Positions 44,730 through 53,963 of a DNA stretch of 64,000 nucleotides are shown here, piece by piece. The notes beneath the pieces were generated by a model. It made no database searches and was not told the origin of the DNA. It saw only the letters and a program-made list of their open reading frames with translations. The DNA comes from Profundicola chukchiensis (GTDB lineage Bacteria; Bacteroidota; Bacteroidia; Flavobacteriales; Weeksellaceae). The stretch covers positions 94,409-158,408 of the forward strand of contig NZ_JANAIE010000007.1 in assembly GCF_029664245.1 (NCBI RefSeq), written 5' to 3'. The position numbers and the translations under genes are program-made. Numbering within the stretch: the stretch's first letter is position 1; every line of letters begins with the position of its first letter.

Positions 44730-45401
44730 AATAGAAGGTTTAGCTGAAGGCATTGTGTATAAATTATGCCTTTGTTAAATATTTTTTGGTAGAATCAATT
44801 TTTATATATAAGAATACCTCGATAGGGATAGAAATCTTTGACAAAAAGGCTGAAAAATATTGACCTTAGTATCGATAGAAAGGTTTTGAAAAACAAATGT
44901 TCATCTACTGCCTATTATATATCCTGCTCAGCCATTAAAACCATGATGAGTATTTTTAGTGGGAGATGATAACTAAATTTTCATGGATAATAATTATTTG
45001 ATTTCTAATCTCATAAATTAAATGCATAGAGATTTAATTATTTTAGTTTCTTTAATTTATAAACAAATCATTAAAAAATCTTGTGTGCCCAGTGTTTAAT
45101 TTTTAGTTTTAATGATTCGTAAAGGATTCTGTCTTTTGACAAGACTTTGTCTGTATGTTGAGAAACATTAAAAACATTAATGAAAAACTATTTTCTAACT
45201 TCTTTATGGACTTATCCTTCTGGGAGTTGCGATTGGGTCGACTTCAATAATTCAAAACAATTTAAAATTTCTGATTGTAGTCCTTTTCAGTTTGAAGTAT
45301 ATCTAAATCTACTGCCATTAAAGAATTATATGGTTTAAAATGAAAAGTAGAGGCTTTTGTCTAAAACATAAATATTTAAAATAAATTAAAATCAACTTAA
45401 A

Positions 45402-46136
45402 ATGAAAAAACACTTCTTAATTCTATTGGCACTAGCGCTATTTTCGTGTAACGAAGATGACGATTTTAATATTTCTTCTGACGTATTTGAAGGTGACTAT
45501 GAAATTCGTTCTCAAGAGGATTTAGATTCATTCGCAGAAAATGGCTATAAAGAAATCGATGGCACTTTGGTCGTCAATTATGCTTATGGGGTTGAAAATT
45601 TATCTGGTTTATCCAGTTTAGAAAAGGTTGATGCCATCATCATTAAGTACAATGCCGATTTAATCTCTTTAGAAGGTCTTGAAAACATCTCAGAAGTTGA
45701 GTTTTTAAACATTTCTAATAATGTTGATTTAATTTCTCTTAACGGGCTCAACCGCTTATCAAAAGTAGAGAATAGCTTACGCATCGAACATAATTATGAT
45801 TTGAATTCATTAGAAGCGCTAAATCAACTTTCAGAAGTAGGAACTCAGTTTTTTATTGCAAATAATGACGCCTTAACGAGTTTTAATGGACTAGAGAACT
45901 TGACGAGTGTTTACAATTTATTCGTTCTAGAAAATGTCAACCTAACGGATATAAGTGCGATTGATAATATAAATACTTCTACAGGAATGGACTTTTCTTC
46001 GAACGACTCATTGTATGATTTTTGTGCTTTATCTGATTTTATTGAACAAAATCCAGAACCACATATTTTCGCTGCTAGGTTTAATGCTTATAATCCTACG
46101 GTGGAAGATATCTTGAATGGAGATTGCACCGAATAA
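45402..46136 (+). CDS. Leucine-rich-repeat-like lipoprotein
   Basis: 244 residues. A lipoprotein signal peptide with lipobox LFSC (Cys16) is followed by an acidic spacer. Then come about six repeats of the receptor-L/LRR kind, with units such as DLISLEGLENISEVEFLNIS and DLISLNGLNRLSKVENSLRI. The C-terminus has a capping Cys pair. Such proteins sit on the outer membrane surface. The role is unknown. It starts the plus-strand run of accessory genes. Confidence 0.85.
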   Translation: MKKHFLILLALALFSCNEDDDFNISSDVFEGDYEIRSQEDLDSFAENGYKEIDGTLVVNYAYGVENLSGLSSLEKVDAIIIKYNADLISLEGLENISEVEFLNISNNVDLISLNGLNRLSKVENSLRIEHNYDLNSLEALNQLSEVGTQFFIANNDALTSFNGLENLTSVYNLFVLENVNLTDISAIDNINTSTGMDFSSNDSLYDFCALSDFIEQNPEPHIFAARFNAYNPTVEDILNGDCTE

Positions 46137-46161
46137 AACCTTACTTTCAATAAGATGAATA

Positions 46162-46459
46162 GTGAATATAGGGTATTTTGATTTTGCGGTAATTGGGATA
46201 TTGATTCTTTTTAATATTATATATTGGAAAAAGGAATTGTTAGGAAAGTTAGGATGCTTAATTATTTTACTTTTATTTGGATTTATTTTACCCTTAATAT
46301 CCATGTCCATTGAAATTGACCGGGTTGAGAGTAGTATCGGAATTGTAGATAACTTTGAAGTTCTATATACTTTTCTAAGATTTCCCATTTTGGAGCATAG
46401 GTTTTTTACAGTTTTTAATTCTTGTCATCAAGTGGGGATTAAAGGGTTCTGATGAATGA
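46162..46459 (+). pseudogene. Frameshifted small membrane protein
   Basis: From the GTG at 46162 the frame reads MNIGYFDFAVIGILILFNII, two membrane helices and VLYTFLRFPI, then changes to polar nonsense. Shifting frame by one base near 46384 (run TTTCCC) gives PFWSIGFLQFLILVIKWGLK ending GSDE and a stop at 46459. That is a third membrane helix with a natural end. One extra base in the C-run explains this. It is either a decayed gene or a sequencing error. Confidence 0.65.
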
Positions 46460-46559
46460 ATTTGACCAGTTAGGGTAGGAGTATTGAAGTAATGAAATAT
46501 AAATTCAATAGTTTATTTATTGAAAATGAGTAAAATAGCTAGGCATAATATAAGTTAAA

Positions 46560-47183
46560 ATGAGTGTTGAAGAAGCATATAACGAATGGGCTCAGCAGTA
46601 TGATTTAAATGAAAATCGCACCAGAGATTTAGATAAAATCGCGACCCAAGAAACCTTGCAGAAATTTGATTTTGAGAAAGTTTTGGAATTAGGCTGTGGT
46701 ACAGCTATGAACACAAGTTTTTTATTAGAAAAAGCTAATCAAATCATTGGGTTAGATTTTTCTCTAGAAATGCTAAAAATAGCACGAGAAAAAATAAGTC
46801 ATGAGGCTGTGACTTTCAAAAAAGCTGATTTAACCAAAAATTGGAATATCGAAAACAATTTTGCGGATTTAATTACATGTAGTTTGACCCTAGAACATAT
46901 ACAAGACCTTGATCATATTTTTAATCAAGCTTATCAAAAGCTAAAAGACAATGGATTGTTTTTCATTAGTGAATTACATCCTTTTAAACAATACACAGGA
47001 AGCAAGGCGCGCTATGAAACAGAGCATGGAAGCAAGGAATTAGAAGTTTATACGCACCACCTAAGCGAATATTTACATGAAGCTAAAAAGAATGGTTTTC
47101 AGTTATTAGAAATGGAGGAGTGGTTTGATGATCGTTCTAAAAGCGGTATTCCACGTTTAATTTCCTTTGTTTTCCAGAAGTAG
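46560..47183 (+). CDS. Class I SAM-dependent methyltransferase
   Basis: 207 residues. After YNEWAQQYDLNENRTRDLD, motif I is VLELGCGTAMNTSFLL, motif II IGLDFSLEMLKIA, and the post-motif DLITCSLTLEHIQDL and DNGLFFISELHPF follow. The start SVEEAYNEWAQQYD is typical of small-molecule methyltransferases. The substrate is not indicated. It is flanked by unrelated small genes. Confidence 0.9.
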   Translation: MSVEEAYNEWAQQYDLNENRTRDLDKIATQETLQKFDFEKVLELGCGTAMNTSFLLEKANQIIGLDFSLEMLKIAREKISHEAVTFKKADLTKNWNIENNFADLITCSLTLEHIQDLDHIFNQAYQKLKDNGLFFISELHPFKQYTGSKARYETEHGSKELEVYTHHLSEYLHEAKKNGFQLLEMEEWFDDRSKSGIPRLISFVFQK

Positions 47184-47341
47184 AATAATCATTGGCTTAA
47201 CAAATTATTAATTCCTGGCTTTATTTTTTAATGAAATCAAGTTTAATGAAGTAATTAAATGCTATTACTAGTAATTAATACCTAAATTAGTTACTTAATC
47301 GCGCAACTTGGTATTAGTTAGTTGTGTTAAAACTATTAGCT

Positions 47342-48187
47342 ATGGGAATTATCAAAATAATTTCAATTTCAATCTTTTCCGTTCTTCTTTTATCTTGCAA
47401 AGTAGAAGGAGAAATCCAGGAAAATACCGAGCCAGTCGCAAGTATAGAGCCCAATCTGGCTTTTGATGATGTAGTATCTGACTTTAATAAGTGGTGGACC
47501 TATCATAATGAATACATCTTACTGTCTTCTAACTTTACGGGACTCAACGAAGAATCGGATACGATTGAGCAAAAGCAATTTCTAGAGCAATTAACTACAG
47601 GGAATTATATTCCGCTAAAAATTGATTCAAATGACAATTCAAATACCTACAAGCTATTTGAACTTGATTCTACTACCAATAAAAATATTGTATCAACTAT
47701 AAAGAGTGAATCTCAAAAAAACTTGAAATATTATAATATGTTGGGTAGTCAATTTCCTGAATTTGAATTTACTGATTTAGAAGGCGTTACTTATAGTAAC
47801 GAAAATACCAAGGGCAAAACCATCGTATTAAAAACTTGGTTTATAAACTGTAAGGCTTGTATATTAGAATTTCCAGAACTTAATGACTTGGTCGATAAAT
47901 ACCAGGAAAAAGACAATATTGTTTTCTTAAGTATAGCTTTGGATGAAAAAGTAGCCTTAGAAAAATTCATGAAAACAAAAGAATTTAAGTATAAAGTAAT
48001 TCCCAATCAAAGTGAGTTCATAACTGAAACCTTAGGTTTATATGTTTATCCAACGCATATCATTATCGATCAAAATGGAATTATAAGAAAAGTAGTGAAT
48101 AATGCTTCATTGATGATTGATTTTTTAGAAAATGAAATAGACTTAACAGAGCAAGTGCAGCTTACTACACCACCTCCAATGCAGTAA
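47342..48187 (+). CDS. Lipoprotein with TlpA-like thioredoxin domain
   Basis: The Met at 47342 (MGIIKIISISIFSVLLLSC) gives a proper lipoprotein signal with lipobox LLSC. The frame is open from 47324. About 281 residues. The N-terminal half is unfamiliar, and the C-terminal half is a TlpA/AhpC-like fold with CKAC as the redox pair (TWFINCKACILEFPEL) and VYPTHIIIDQNG as the cis-Pro loop. It resembles the TlpA protein at 10.6 kb in kind but not in detail. Confidence 0.85.
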   Translation: MGIIKIISISIFSVLLLSCKVEGEIQENTEPVASIEPNLAFDDVVSDFNKWWTYHNEYILLSSNFTGLNEESDTIEQKQFLEQLTTGNYIPLKIDSNDNSNTYKLFELDSTTNKNIVSTIKSESQKNLKYYNMLGSQFPEFEFTDLEGVTYSNENTKGKTIVLKTWFINCKACILEFPELNDLVDKYQEKDNIVFLSIALDEKVALEKFMKTKEFKYKVIPNQSEFITETLGLYVYPTHIIIDQNGIIRKVVNNASLMIDFLENEIDLTEQVQLTTPPPMQ

Positions 48188-48207
48188 AAGACGTATGCTA
48201 AGTATAA

Positions 48208-48411
48208 ATGAAAACAGAATTCGAAATTAAAGATAAAACCCGACAGACCGAAGAAATTAAAATAGCTCCATTCAGAAAGCATATACGAAAGACTTCTCCA
48301 CATAAGCACAACAGCTATTTTGAAATCATCTATCGGACTAAAGGACAAGGGTCGCATACTATTGACACAAAAGAATACGAGATAAAGCCGCCCGTAGTAT
48401 TCACTATTTGA
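48208..48411 (+). pseudogene. Truncated AraC-family regulator (N-terminal cupin part only)
   Basis: 67 residues: FRKHIRKTSPHKHNSYFEII then TKGQGSHTIDTKEYEIKPPV. This is the start of the cupin sensor domain of AraC-type regulators. The frame stops after VVFTI, where such proteins normally continue for about 200 more residues to two HTH motifs. No HTH is found downstream, where a DoxX gene follows. It looks like a deletion remnant. Confidence 0.7.
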
Positions 48412-48462
48412 ATTTACAGTAAAGAAACCACTCTATAGACAATCATCATATCATAAATAATA

Positions 48463-48891
48463 ATGTTTCAAAAAATAATCCATTCAGACAACTCTAAAAC
48501 CACCATCATCATTCGCTTAATGGTCGGTGTGGTCTTCCTTTCAGAAGGCATTCAAAAACTATTATTTCCAGCCATTCGAGGTGCAGGTCGATTTGAAAAA
48601 ATCGGACTTCCATCACCAGAATTTCTCGGTTCATTTGTCGGTACAGTCGAAATTGTATGTGGCATATTCATTTTACTTGGCTTGCTGACACGGTTGGCAA
48701 GTATTCCAACACTCATAATTATGATGGTTGCTCTGACTACTACAAAATTAGAAGTTTTAGCTAATGAAGGATTTTGGGCAATGATGCATGGCAGCCGAAC
48801 CGATTGGGCCATGTTGCTAGGTAGTTTGTTCCTTATCATAAAAGGGGGCGGAAAATGGTCGTTAGATAATAAATTAACAAGAAAATCTTAA
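48463..48891 (+). CDS. DoxX family membrane protein
   Basis: 142 residues with four membrane helices: IIIRLMVGVVFLSEGIQKLL, EFLGSFVGTVEIVCGIFILLGL, ASIPTLIIMMVALTT and AMLLGSLFLIIKGGG. It is typical DoxX, a family linked to thiosulfate oxidation or redox control in other bacteria. It follows the AraC remnant by 51 bp. Confidence 0.9.
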   Translation: MFQKIIHSDNSKTTIIIRLMVGVVFLSEGIQKLLFPAIRGAGRFEKIGLPSPEFLGSFVGTVEIVCGIFILLGLLTRLASIPTLIIMMVALTTTKLEVLANEGFWAMMHGSRTDWAMLLGSLFLIIKGGGKWSLDNKLTRKS

Positions 48892-49035
48892 AATCGCTAG
48901 GCTATTCTTTAAGTTAGGAGGTATTACATTTGCTATATTGGTTTATGGAATAACTATTGAATTGAAACTCTTTTTAACAAAACCTAAACTACATTAAAAC
49001 GAAGTTAAGCCAAACCATCTTGCCACATTAAAAAA

Positions 49036-49785
49036 ATGAAAGACTTACCCTATATCATAGATCTAAGCTTAAAACGTCATAAAATTGAAAATAAGGAAAG
49101 CTATCCGTTTTCAATTCCAGCCATACGTGAATTGGAAACCATAAAACTAGGTAAAGAAGTCACTTTTTTTGTGGGAGAAAATGGTAGTGGAAAGTCAACT
49201 TTGCTAGAAGCAATAGCTATTTCATTAGGTTTTAATGCAGAAGGTGGTTCAAAGAATTTTAACTTCAATACACGTAATTCCCATTCAAATCTGCATGAAT
49301 ATTTACAGATTGCTAAATCATATAAAAAACCAAAAGATGGTTACTTTTTAAGAGCAGAAAGTTACTTTAACGTTGCTACAAATATTGAAGAATTAGACAA
49401 AGAACCTCGTGGAGGAGCTAGAATTATAGACTCTTATGGCTCATTATCTCTTCATGAACAGTCTCATGGCGAATCATTTTTATCGCTAATTCTTCATAGG
49501 TTTGGCGGAAAAGGGATTTATTTACTTGATGAGCCTGAAGCAGCTCTTTCTCCAACTCGTCAACTTGCATTATTAAGAAGAATGAATCATCTAATTTCAG
49601 ATTCTTCTCAATTCATCATAGCAACTCATTCGCCAATTTTATTAGCCTATCCTGAAGCCGTTATATATGAATTTAATGATAAAGAAATTTCAAGAGTTAA
49701 ATATGAGGATACGGATCATTATCAAATAACCAAAGCATTTCTGGATAATCCTAAAAAAATGCTCAACGAGTTATTTAAGGAATAG
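49036..49785 (+). CDS. Stand-alone AAA/ABC-like ATPase
   Basis: 249 residues. Walker A FVGENGSGKST, signature-like SHGESFLSLI, Walker B IYLLDEPEAALSP and the switch IATHSPILL. It resembles small stand-alone ATPases of the AAA_21/SMC-related group. Some relatives act in phage defence systems, but no partner nuclease or toxin is adjacent, so no such role can be claimed. Confidence 0.87.
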   Translation: MKDLPYIIDLSLKRHKIENKESYPFSIPAIRELETIKLGKEVTFFVGENGSGKSTLLEAIAISLGFNAEGGSKNFNFNTRNSHSNLHEYLQIAKSYKKPKDGYFLRAESYFNVATNIEELDKEPRGGARIIDSYGSLSLHEQSHGESFLSLILHRFGGKGIYLLDEPEAALSPTRQLALLRRMNHLISDSSQFIIATHSPILLAYPEAVIYEFNDKEISRVKYEDTDHYQITKAFLDNPKKMLNELFKE

Positions 49786-49894
49786 TGAAACTAAAAACTA
49801 CAGTTAACAGCTTTTTAAATTAATGACTTGTAATTTTCTGCTTACAAATCTAGATAGATATTGAGTTGCAGGTTTTGATCTAAACAGTTGACCT

Positions 49895-49965
49895 CGCTCA
49901 TGTCTATTTGAGTTTATTTACTAAATTAGTTACTTAAACCCGCAACTAAGCATACACATAAACTT
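49895..49965 (+). other. Degenerate attC-like right half
   Basis: ACCCGCAACTAAGCATACAC then ATAAAC matches the right arm of attC6 (ACCCGCAACTATTCTTATAC then ATAAACGTTG) in order and spacing. The terminal R' box has decayed to TTTAACTT. The left half is not clear. It suggests that the gene at 49976 was once a cassette. Confidence 0.5.
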
Positions 49966-49975
49966 TAACTTATAT

Positions 49976-50695
49976 ATGAAAAAGAAGGGCTGTTTGATAT
50001 TGGGTATATCTGTTACCTCATTGATTATCATTGGGGTTATTGTACTTTATAGAATGTTTTTTATTCCACATGGAATAAACATTGACAAGGACAAGTATCC
50101 TGTTACAGGAATTGATATTTCTGCACATACGGGTAAAGTTGATTTTGAAGAAATCCAAAAGCAGAATATTGATTTTGTGTATTTAAAAGCAACTGAAGGA
50201 GAGAATTTTGTCGATCCCAAGTTTGAAGAGAATTATAAAAATGTTATTAAAAATAAATTCCCGGTTGGGTTTTATCATTTTTTTAGATTCAATAAAGATG
50301 GAGTAGTGCAAGCCCATAATTTTCTACAAAATATAAAAGATAAAGAAACCCATCTTCCATTAGTTATTGACGTTGAAGAGTGGGGGAATCTATCATCCAA
50401 GTCCCAAGAAGAAGTCGTATCAGAAATTTCAAAGTTTATTAATACAGTTGAAAATTCAACACAGAGTAAAATCATGATTTATTCGAATGAGAGCAGTTAT
50501 AAAAAATATATTGAAGGGAACTTTGATAATAAAGAAGTCTGGATTTGTTCATTTAGCAAAAAACCAAATATTGAAAAAGAATGGGTCTTTTGGCAGCACT
50601 CACACAAAGGTAAATTAGATGGGGCAGATGGTTGGGTTGATATCAATACCTTTAACGGGACCTACGATGAATGGAATAAATACCTGAAGAAATAA
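49976..50695 (+). CDS. Glycoside hydrolase family 25 (lysozyme-like) protein
   Basis: 239 residues. An N-terminal membrane helix (LILGISVTSLIIIGVIVLYR) anchors a GH25 barrel: VTGIDISAHTGKVDFEEI (catalytic Asp), YLKATEGENFVDPKF, GFYHFFRF, LPLVIDVEEWG (catalytic Glu) and VFWQHSHKGKLDG near the end. The enzyme would cut peptidoglycan between MurNAc and GlcNAc. No holin or phage genes are adjacent, so it is not obviously an endolysin. Confidence 0.92.
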   Translation: MKKKGCLILGISVTSLIIIGVIVLYRMFFIPHGINIDKDKYPVTGIDISAHTGKVDFEEIQKQNIDFVYLKATEGENFVDPKFEENYKNVIKNKFPVGFYHFFRFNKDGVVQAHNFLQNIKDKETHLPLVIDVEEWGNLSSKSQEEVVSEISKFINTVENSTQSKIMIYSNESSYKKYIEGNFDNKEVWICSFSKKPNIEKEWVFWQHSHKGKLDGADGWVDINTFNGTYDEWNKYLKK

Positions 50696-50773
50696 ACAGT
50701 GTATTTTAAATGGCAATGGCTATATATCTTAGAGCATCTATGCCATCAGATCTAAAAGCTTAAATAATTAATT

Positions 50774-51223
50774 ATGAAAAATATTTTACTTCTATTAACC
50801 ATATTTCTCTTATCAATCGTTGATGGGCAAGAATCAATTGACACATTAACCTACGCAAAGACAGAGATTAAAGTTCCAGAAAACTGTATCGCTAAATCTC
50901 AATACGAAATCTTAGATTGTAATGGGTTTTCAGCTCAATGGCTTTATTTAAATCAAGAAATGATTGATCTGGGGTTTCACAAACAATTATTTTCTCAACT
51001 TGAAGGGCAGATAAATTATTCCAAAAAAGCTGAGATACGATTTAAATCACAAAGTCAAGATTTTAATGGATTTCGATACGGGTTAAAAGATGGATTCACC
51101 CGAATTTATGGGATCGGTAAAGTAGATGGTCAGTGGTTAATTCTTAATTTGGGTTTCGAAAATTCGGCGGATAAAAACAGCGATTTATCGGCTTTTGAGA
51201 GGAATTTCATTGAGCTAGAATGA
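50774..51223 (+). CDS. Small secreted protein of unknown function
   Basis: 149 residues. A signal peptide ends near VDGQ. The mature part has two cysteines (NCIAKSQYEILDC) that may form a disulfide, and a compact alpha/beta pattern. I do not recognise it. It lies between GH25 and another unknown gene on the same strand, with long AT-rich gaps around it. Confidence 0.7.
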   Translation: MKNILLLLTIFLLSIVDGQESIDTLTYAKTEIKVPENCIAKSQYEILDCNGFSAQWLYLNQEMIDLGFHKQLFSQLEGQINYSKKAEIRFKSQSQDFNGFRYGLKDGFTRIYGIGKVDGQWLILNLGFENSADKNSDLSAFERNFIELE

Positions 51224-51472
51224 TATGAAAAGCTTGACTACTTAATCAGCTCTTTATATTTTACATAAAACGGAATTTGCTAACCACCAACAGCATAATT
51301 TCTTTGTTTAAACTAAAAAACTGTTAGCTAAAATATAGAGGAAGTTTTCATCTTTTTGTATTTTTAAAGTCAAAGGAGTATTATCATTTTTACACTTCCA
51401 GAAGGCTGATTGGGAGGTCATGATAGATCTGGAATATCAATTTATTGAAATACTTTACTCAAACTACAGATT

Positions 51473-52459
51473 ATGAAAACAAAAGAAGAGTTAAGAAAAT
51501 CTAAGCATATATACGACTTATTGCGTGTTTTGAAAGATTCTGACAAGCCCGAAGATATTAAAGCCATGCAAGAAATATGGGAGGATTGTGGGTTTTGGGC
51601 AAATTCAAAAGAAGAGGAGAATAAGTTTGTAGCTCCCTTTCAAGAGCATAGACGAAGTTTCGTTTTAACCGCTCCAGCCACATGGGAAAAAGGGAAGTTT
51701 CCTCCGCCTGGTGATTATTCCTTTGCATTAGTCACCAAACAAGGTACAGGCATCAGAGAATCTTTTATTGAAACCACGGTATTTTATTTTTACAAGGAAA
51801 ACTACTTCTCCTTATCAAAACGTCATAGAGGTTATTTATTCACTTTTTTAGATGAGAAAAAGAAGCTGTGTTTGTATGATTATTCAGTTATTAAGGACAA
51901 GGAATCTCCTTATTATGAAAAGTCATTGCGGATGCAAAAAAGAGAACAAGAAGTAAAGCAAGAATGTGTGAAATTTATTCCTGAATTAGCACATTATCTA
52001 TGGCCGGACGAGCTAAATATTTCCGGTAGTTGGAAGGAGGAAGAACTTTCACATCCTAACTTCTTTAAGAAAACATTCGAAATGCTAAGCAGTGGATATT
52101 ATTCCTATGTAGGTGCTTGGACGTTCCCATTTACACCGCTTGTGTGGGAGAATAATGAGGCTCAAATCCCAAAGGAGATCACTTACACAGCCGTCGATTA
52201 TAATCATCAATATATTTATGGCATTATTAAAAAAGGAGAGTTTAGGGAAGATATTGGTATATGGTTAAAGCAAGAAGAAAACCATATTAGTTTCAATGTC
52301 AAATTCAGGGACGGGGAGACTTCATTCGCTAATTTTAAGGGAAAACTTTATCCTGATTACATCGAGTTTTCTATTCCGTTTTATAATAAATCCCCAAAAG
52401 AAAAAGCTTATTTAATAGAGCATTTTGAACAATATGGACTTCGTATTTCAAACTTATAA
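51473..52459 (+). CDS. Unknown cytoplasmic protein
   Basis: 328 residues, no signal peptide or membrane helix. It is rich in aromatic residues (FPPPGDYSFALV, FYFYKENYFSLSKRHRGY, ELAHYLWPDELN). The second half looks beta-rich. No known catalytic motif is visible to me. The 287-bp gap downstream (52460-52746) holds no gene. Confidence 0.7.
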   Translation: MKTKEELRKSKHIYDLLRVLKDSDKPEDIKAMQEIWEDCGFWANSKEEENKFVAPFQEHRRSFVLTAPATWEKGKFPPPGDYSFALVTKQGTGIRESFIETTVFYFYKENYFSLSKRHRGYLFTFLDEKKKLCLYDYSVIKDKESPYYEKSLRMQKREQEVKQECVKFIPELAHYLWPDELNISGSWKEEELSHPNFFKKTFEMLSSGYYSYVGAWTFPFTPLVWENNEAQIPKEITYTAVDYNHQYIYGIIKKGEFREDIGIWLKQEENHISFNVKFRDGETSFANFKGKLYPDYIEFSIPFYNKSPKEKAYLIEHFEQYGLRISNL

Positions 52460-52688
52460 CATCTAAAAAAGTATACTCAACTTACGATACAACTGTTTCT
52501 TTTTATCTCGCTGAGATTTATTGCTTATGAAATAACTTAATTAGTAGAATAACATATAGAAAAGAATATCAGCCATTTAAGATTTCAAAAGAAAATTAAA
52601 ATAAATATTAGAGATTAGGATTTTATTGTTAAATTTATAAAAACATAATAGAAATTAACACCTTAGAGAGTTATTTCTAGTTGTTCTA

Positions 52689-52711
52689 CGCAATTTGAAA
52701 CAAAAATTGCG
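52689..52711. repeat. Short hairpin upstream of the PLDc_N gene
   Basis: CGCAATTT (52689-52696) pairs with AAATTGCG (52704-52711). The preceding AGTTGTTCTACGCAATTTG resembles the start of cassette 2 (GTTGTGCGTAATTTG), so it may be a decayed cassette boundary. Confidence 0.4.
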
Positions 52712-52746
52712 CTGAAGAGGAAAATTAAGTATTAAAAAATAAAATT

Positions 52747-52992
52747 ATGGAATTAACATTGATTATCGGATTTGTGATTTTAACCATGGTATTATGGTTT
52801 TGGGCAATTATTGACATAACAAGCTCGAGATTTAAAAAACCGCATATGAATACAATTTGGTTTTTAGCTGTTCTGTTTTTCCCAGTTTTAGGCTCAATCA
52901 TGTATTTTCAATTGAGAAAAAATTATGTAACGAAAGAACCTAGAAAATTCCAACCGAATTTTAATAGAAGGGAGTTAAAAATAACTGAATAA
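52747..52992 (+). CDS. PLDc_N-type two-helix membrane protein
   Basis: 81 residues. Two membrane helices (LIIGFVILTMVLWFWAII and TIWFLAVLFFPVLGSIMYFQ) with the IDITSSRFKKPHMNT loop and the VLGSIMYFQLRK end typical of PLDc_N (cardiolipin synthase N-terminal) domains found as stand-alone proteins. It is followed by a degenerate attC-like region, so it may be an old cassette gene. Confidence 0.8.
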   Translation: MELTLIIGFVILTMVLWFWAIIDITSSRFKKPHMNTIWFLAVLFFPVLGSIMYFQLRKNYVTKEPRKFQPNFNRRELKITE

Positions 52993-53040
52993 AATATTCT
53001 AGCCCGGAACAGAAAGCTGAATTTACTCTTGCGGGGGTTT

Positions 53041-53185
53041 TACACAACAGAATTTATAAATGTTGCGTTATGTCTTTGCGATTTTCAAAAAAACAAATAG
53101 TAAAATTTAAAAATTTGGCTCGAGCTTAATCCGAAAGTTAATTTCTTATTTACAACTCTAATTCTTTTATTCTAAACCCTTGTGC
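53041..53185 (+). other. Degenerate attC-like site upstream of the recombinase
   Basis: The left end TACACAAC resembles an R'' box. The right end TAAACCCTTGTGCG resembles spacer plus R' (G changed to C). The middle contains AAAAATTTGGCTCG and nearby sequence also found inside attC2 (about 56708), which supports common origin. It is clearly decayed. Confidence 0.5.
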
Positions 53186-53242
53186 GTTATAAAAGCCAAT
53201 ATCTTTGGAAAAGTTTAAGTTATTTTAATAGGGATTTATAAA

Positions 53243-53424
53243 ATGAAATATTTTAGGTATAAAAGAAATTCTACATTCCTAATATATTGATATTTTCATT
53301 TATCTTAATCAGTTATAATTTTGAATTTAATCAGGATGATTTAATGCCGTATAATGCCTATGCAGAAAATGAATTGATGAAATTTAAATCAAGTAAAAAT
53401 AAGATTGACAATTTTAAAGACTGA
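53243..53424 (+). pseudogene. Possible frameshifted small membrane protein
   Basis: The ATG at 53243 gives MKYFRYKRNSTFLIY and a stop. A second frame continues with LIFSFILISYNFEFNQDDLM and ends NKIDNFKD and a TGA at 53422-53424. Joined, they would make a small anchored protein of about 60 residues. The evidence is only the hydrophobic stretch and placement, so this is tentative. Confidence 0.35.
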
Positions 53425-53471
53425 TTGAAATGCATGATGGAAGTTGTGCGAGAAAAAATAAATGAAAGCAT

Positions 53472-53825
53472 TTACTTGTTACGCACAATTAAAATTTCAT
53501 CATCGGAAAATTCCATCCAAGCCAAATCATACACATAATGAAACATTTTGTTTTTTGAATTTATGTGGAAATGTGTGTGATACTTAAATCGAAACTTCTT
53601 CTTTTCCAACGTGTTTCTATACACTTTTATCTGCGTTTTATTTTTACCTAATAACTCCCAAAGTATAGCATAATTCCGTTTCAGAAAACCATTAATTTCA
53701 ATTGCTGCAGTTTTGGTTGCAAAACGTACATTTTTATGATAATGGTTTTTACAGTCTACAGAGCAGAAGATCTTATCTACTCTTCCTCGGAGCGTTTTTT
53801 CGCAAATTTTACATTTTCGTTCCAT
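53472..53825 (-). CDS. Zinc-ribbon protein divergent from the recombinase
   Basis: 117 residues. An N-terminal zinc ribbon CKICEKTLRGRVDKIFCSVDC has four cysteines (CxxC and CxxxC). A basic helical middle follows (NYAILWELLGKNKTQIKVYR), then FRFKYHTHFHINSKNK and the end AWMEFSDDEILIVRNK. It could bind DNA. It is the only minus-strand gene in the cassette region and is divergent from the recombinase across a 138-bp gap with phased repeats. That makes it a candidate accessory factor or regulator, by inference. Confidence 0.75.
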   Translation of the reverse strand: MERKCKICEKTLRGRVDKIFCSVDCKNHYHKNVRFATKTAAIEINGFLKRNYAILWELLGKNKTQIKVYRNTLEKKKFRFKYHTHFHINSKNKMFHYVYDLAWMEFSDDEILIVRNK

Positions 53826-53868
53826 TACACATCAGGTTTTTAAACAAATATACATTATTCGTTCTTAA

Positions 53869-53905
53869 CGGTTATATACGCTTATTCCCGTTTATTATCG
53901 CTTAA
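53869..53905. promoter_or_regulatory. Four 10-bp phased CGNTTAW repeats between the divergent genes
   Basis: CGGTTAT, CGCTTAT, CGTTTAT and CGCTTAA start at 53869, 53879, 53889 and 53899, exactly one helical turn apart. This fits cooperative binding on one face of DNA, by a regulator or by the recombinase N-terminal domain. It lies about 45 bp from the zinc-ribbon start and about 60 bp from the recombinase start. Confidence 0.6.
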
Positions 53906-53963
53906 CAATCCAATTTTGTGTGTATTTCAAGTTAATTTAGAGCAAGGAATATTTCAAAATATT

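Noticed and set aside
49036..49785. Stand-alone ATPase as part of a defence system
   Set aside because: No effector gene (nuclease, TOPRIM, toxin) is adjacent; neighbours are DoxX and GH25.
49976..50695. Phage endolysin (GH25)
   Set aside because: It has its own membrane anchor and no holin, tail or terminase genes beside it.
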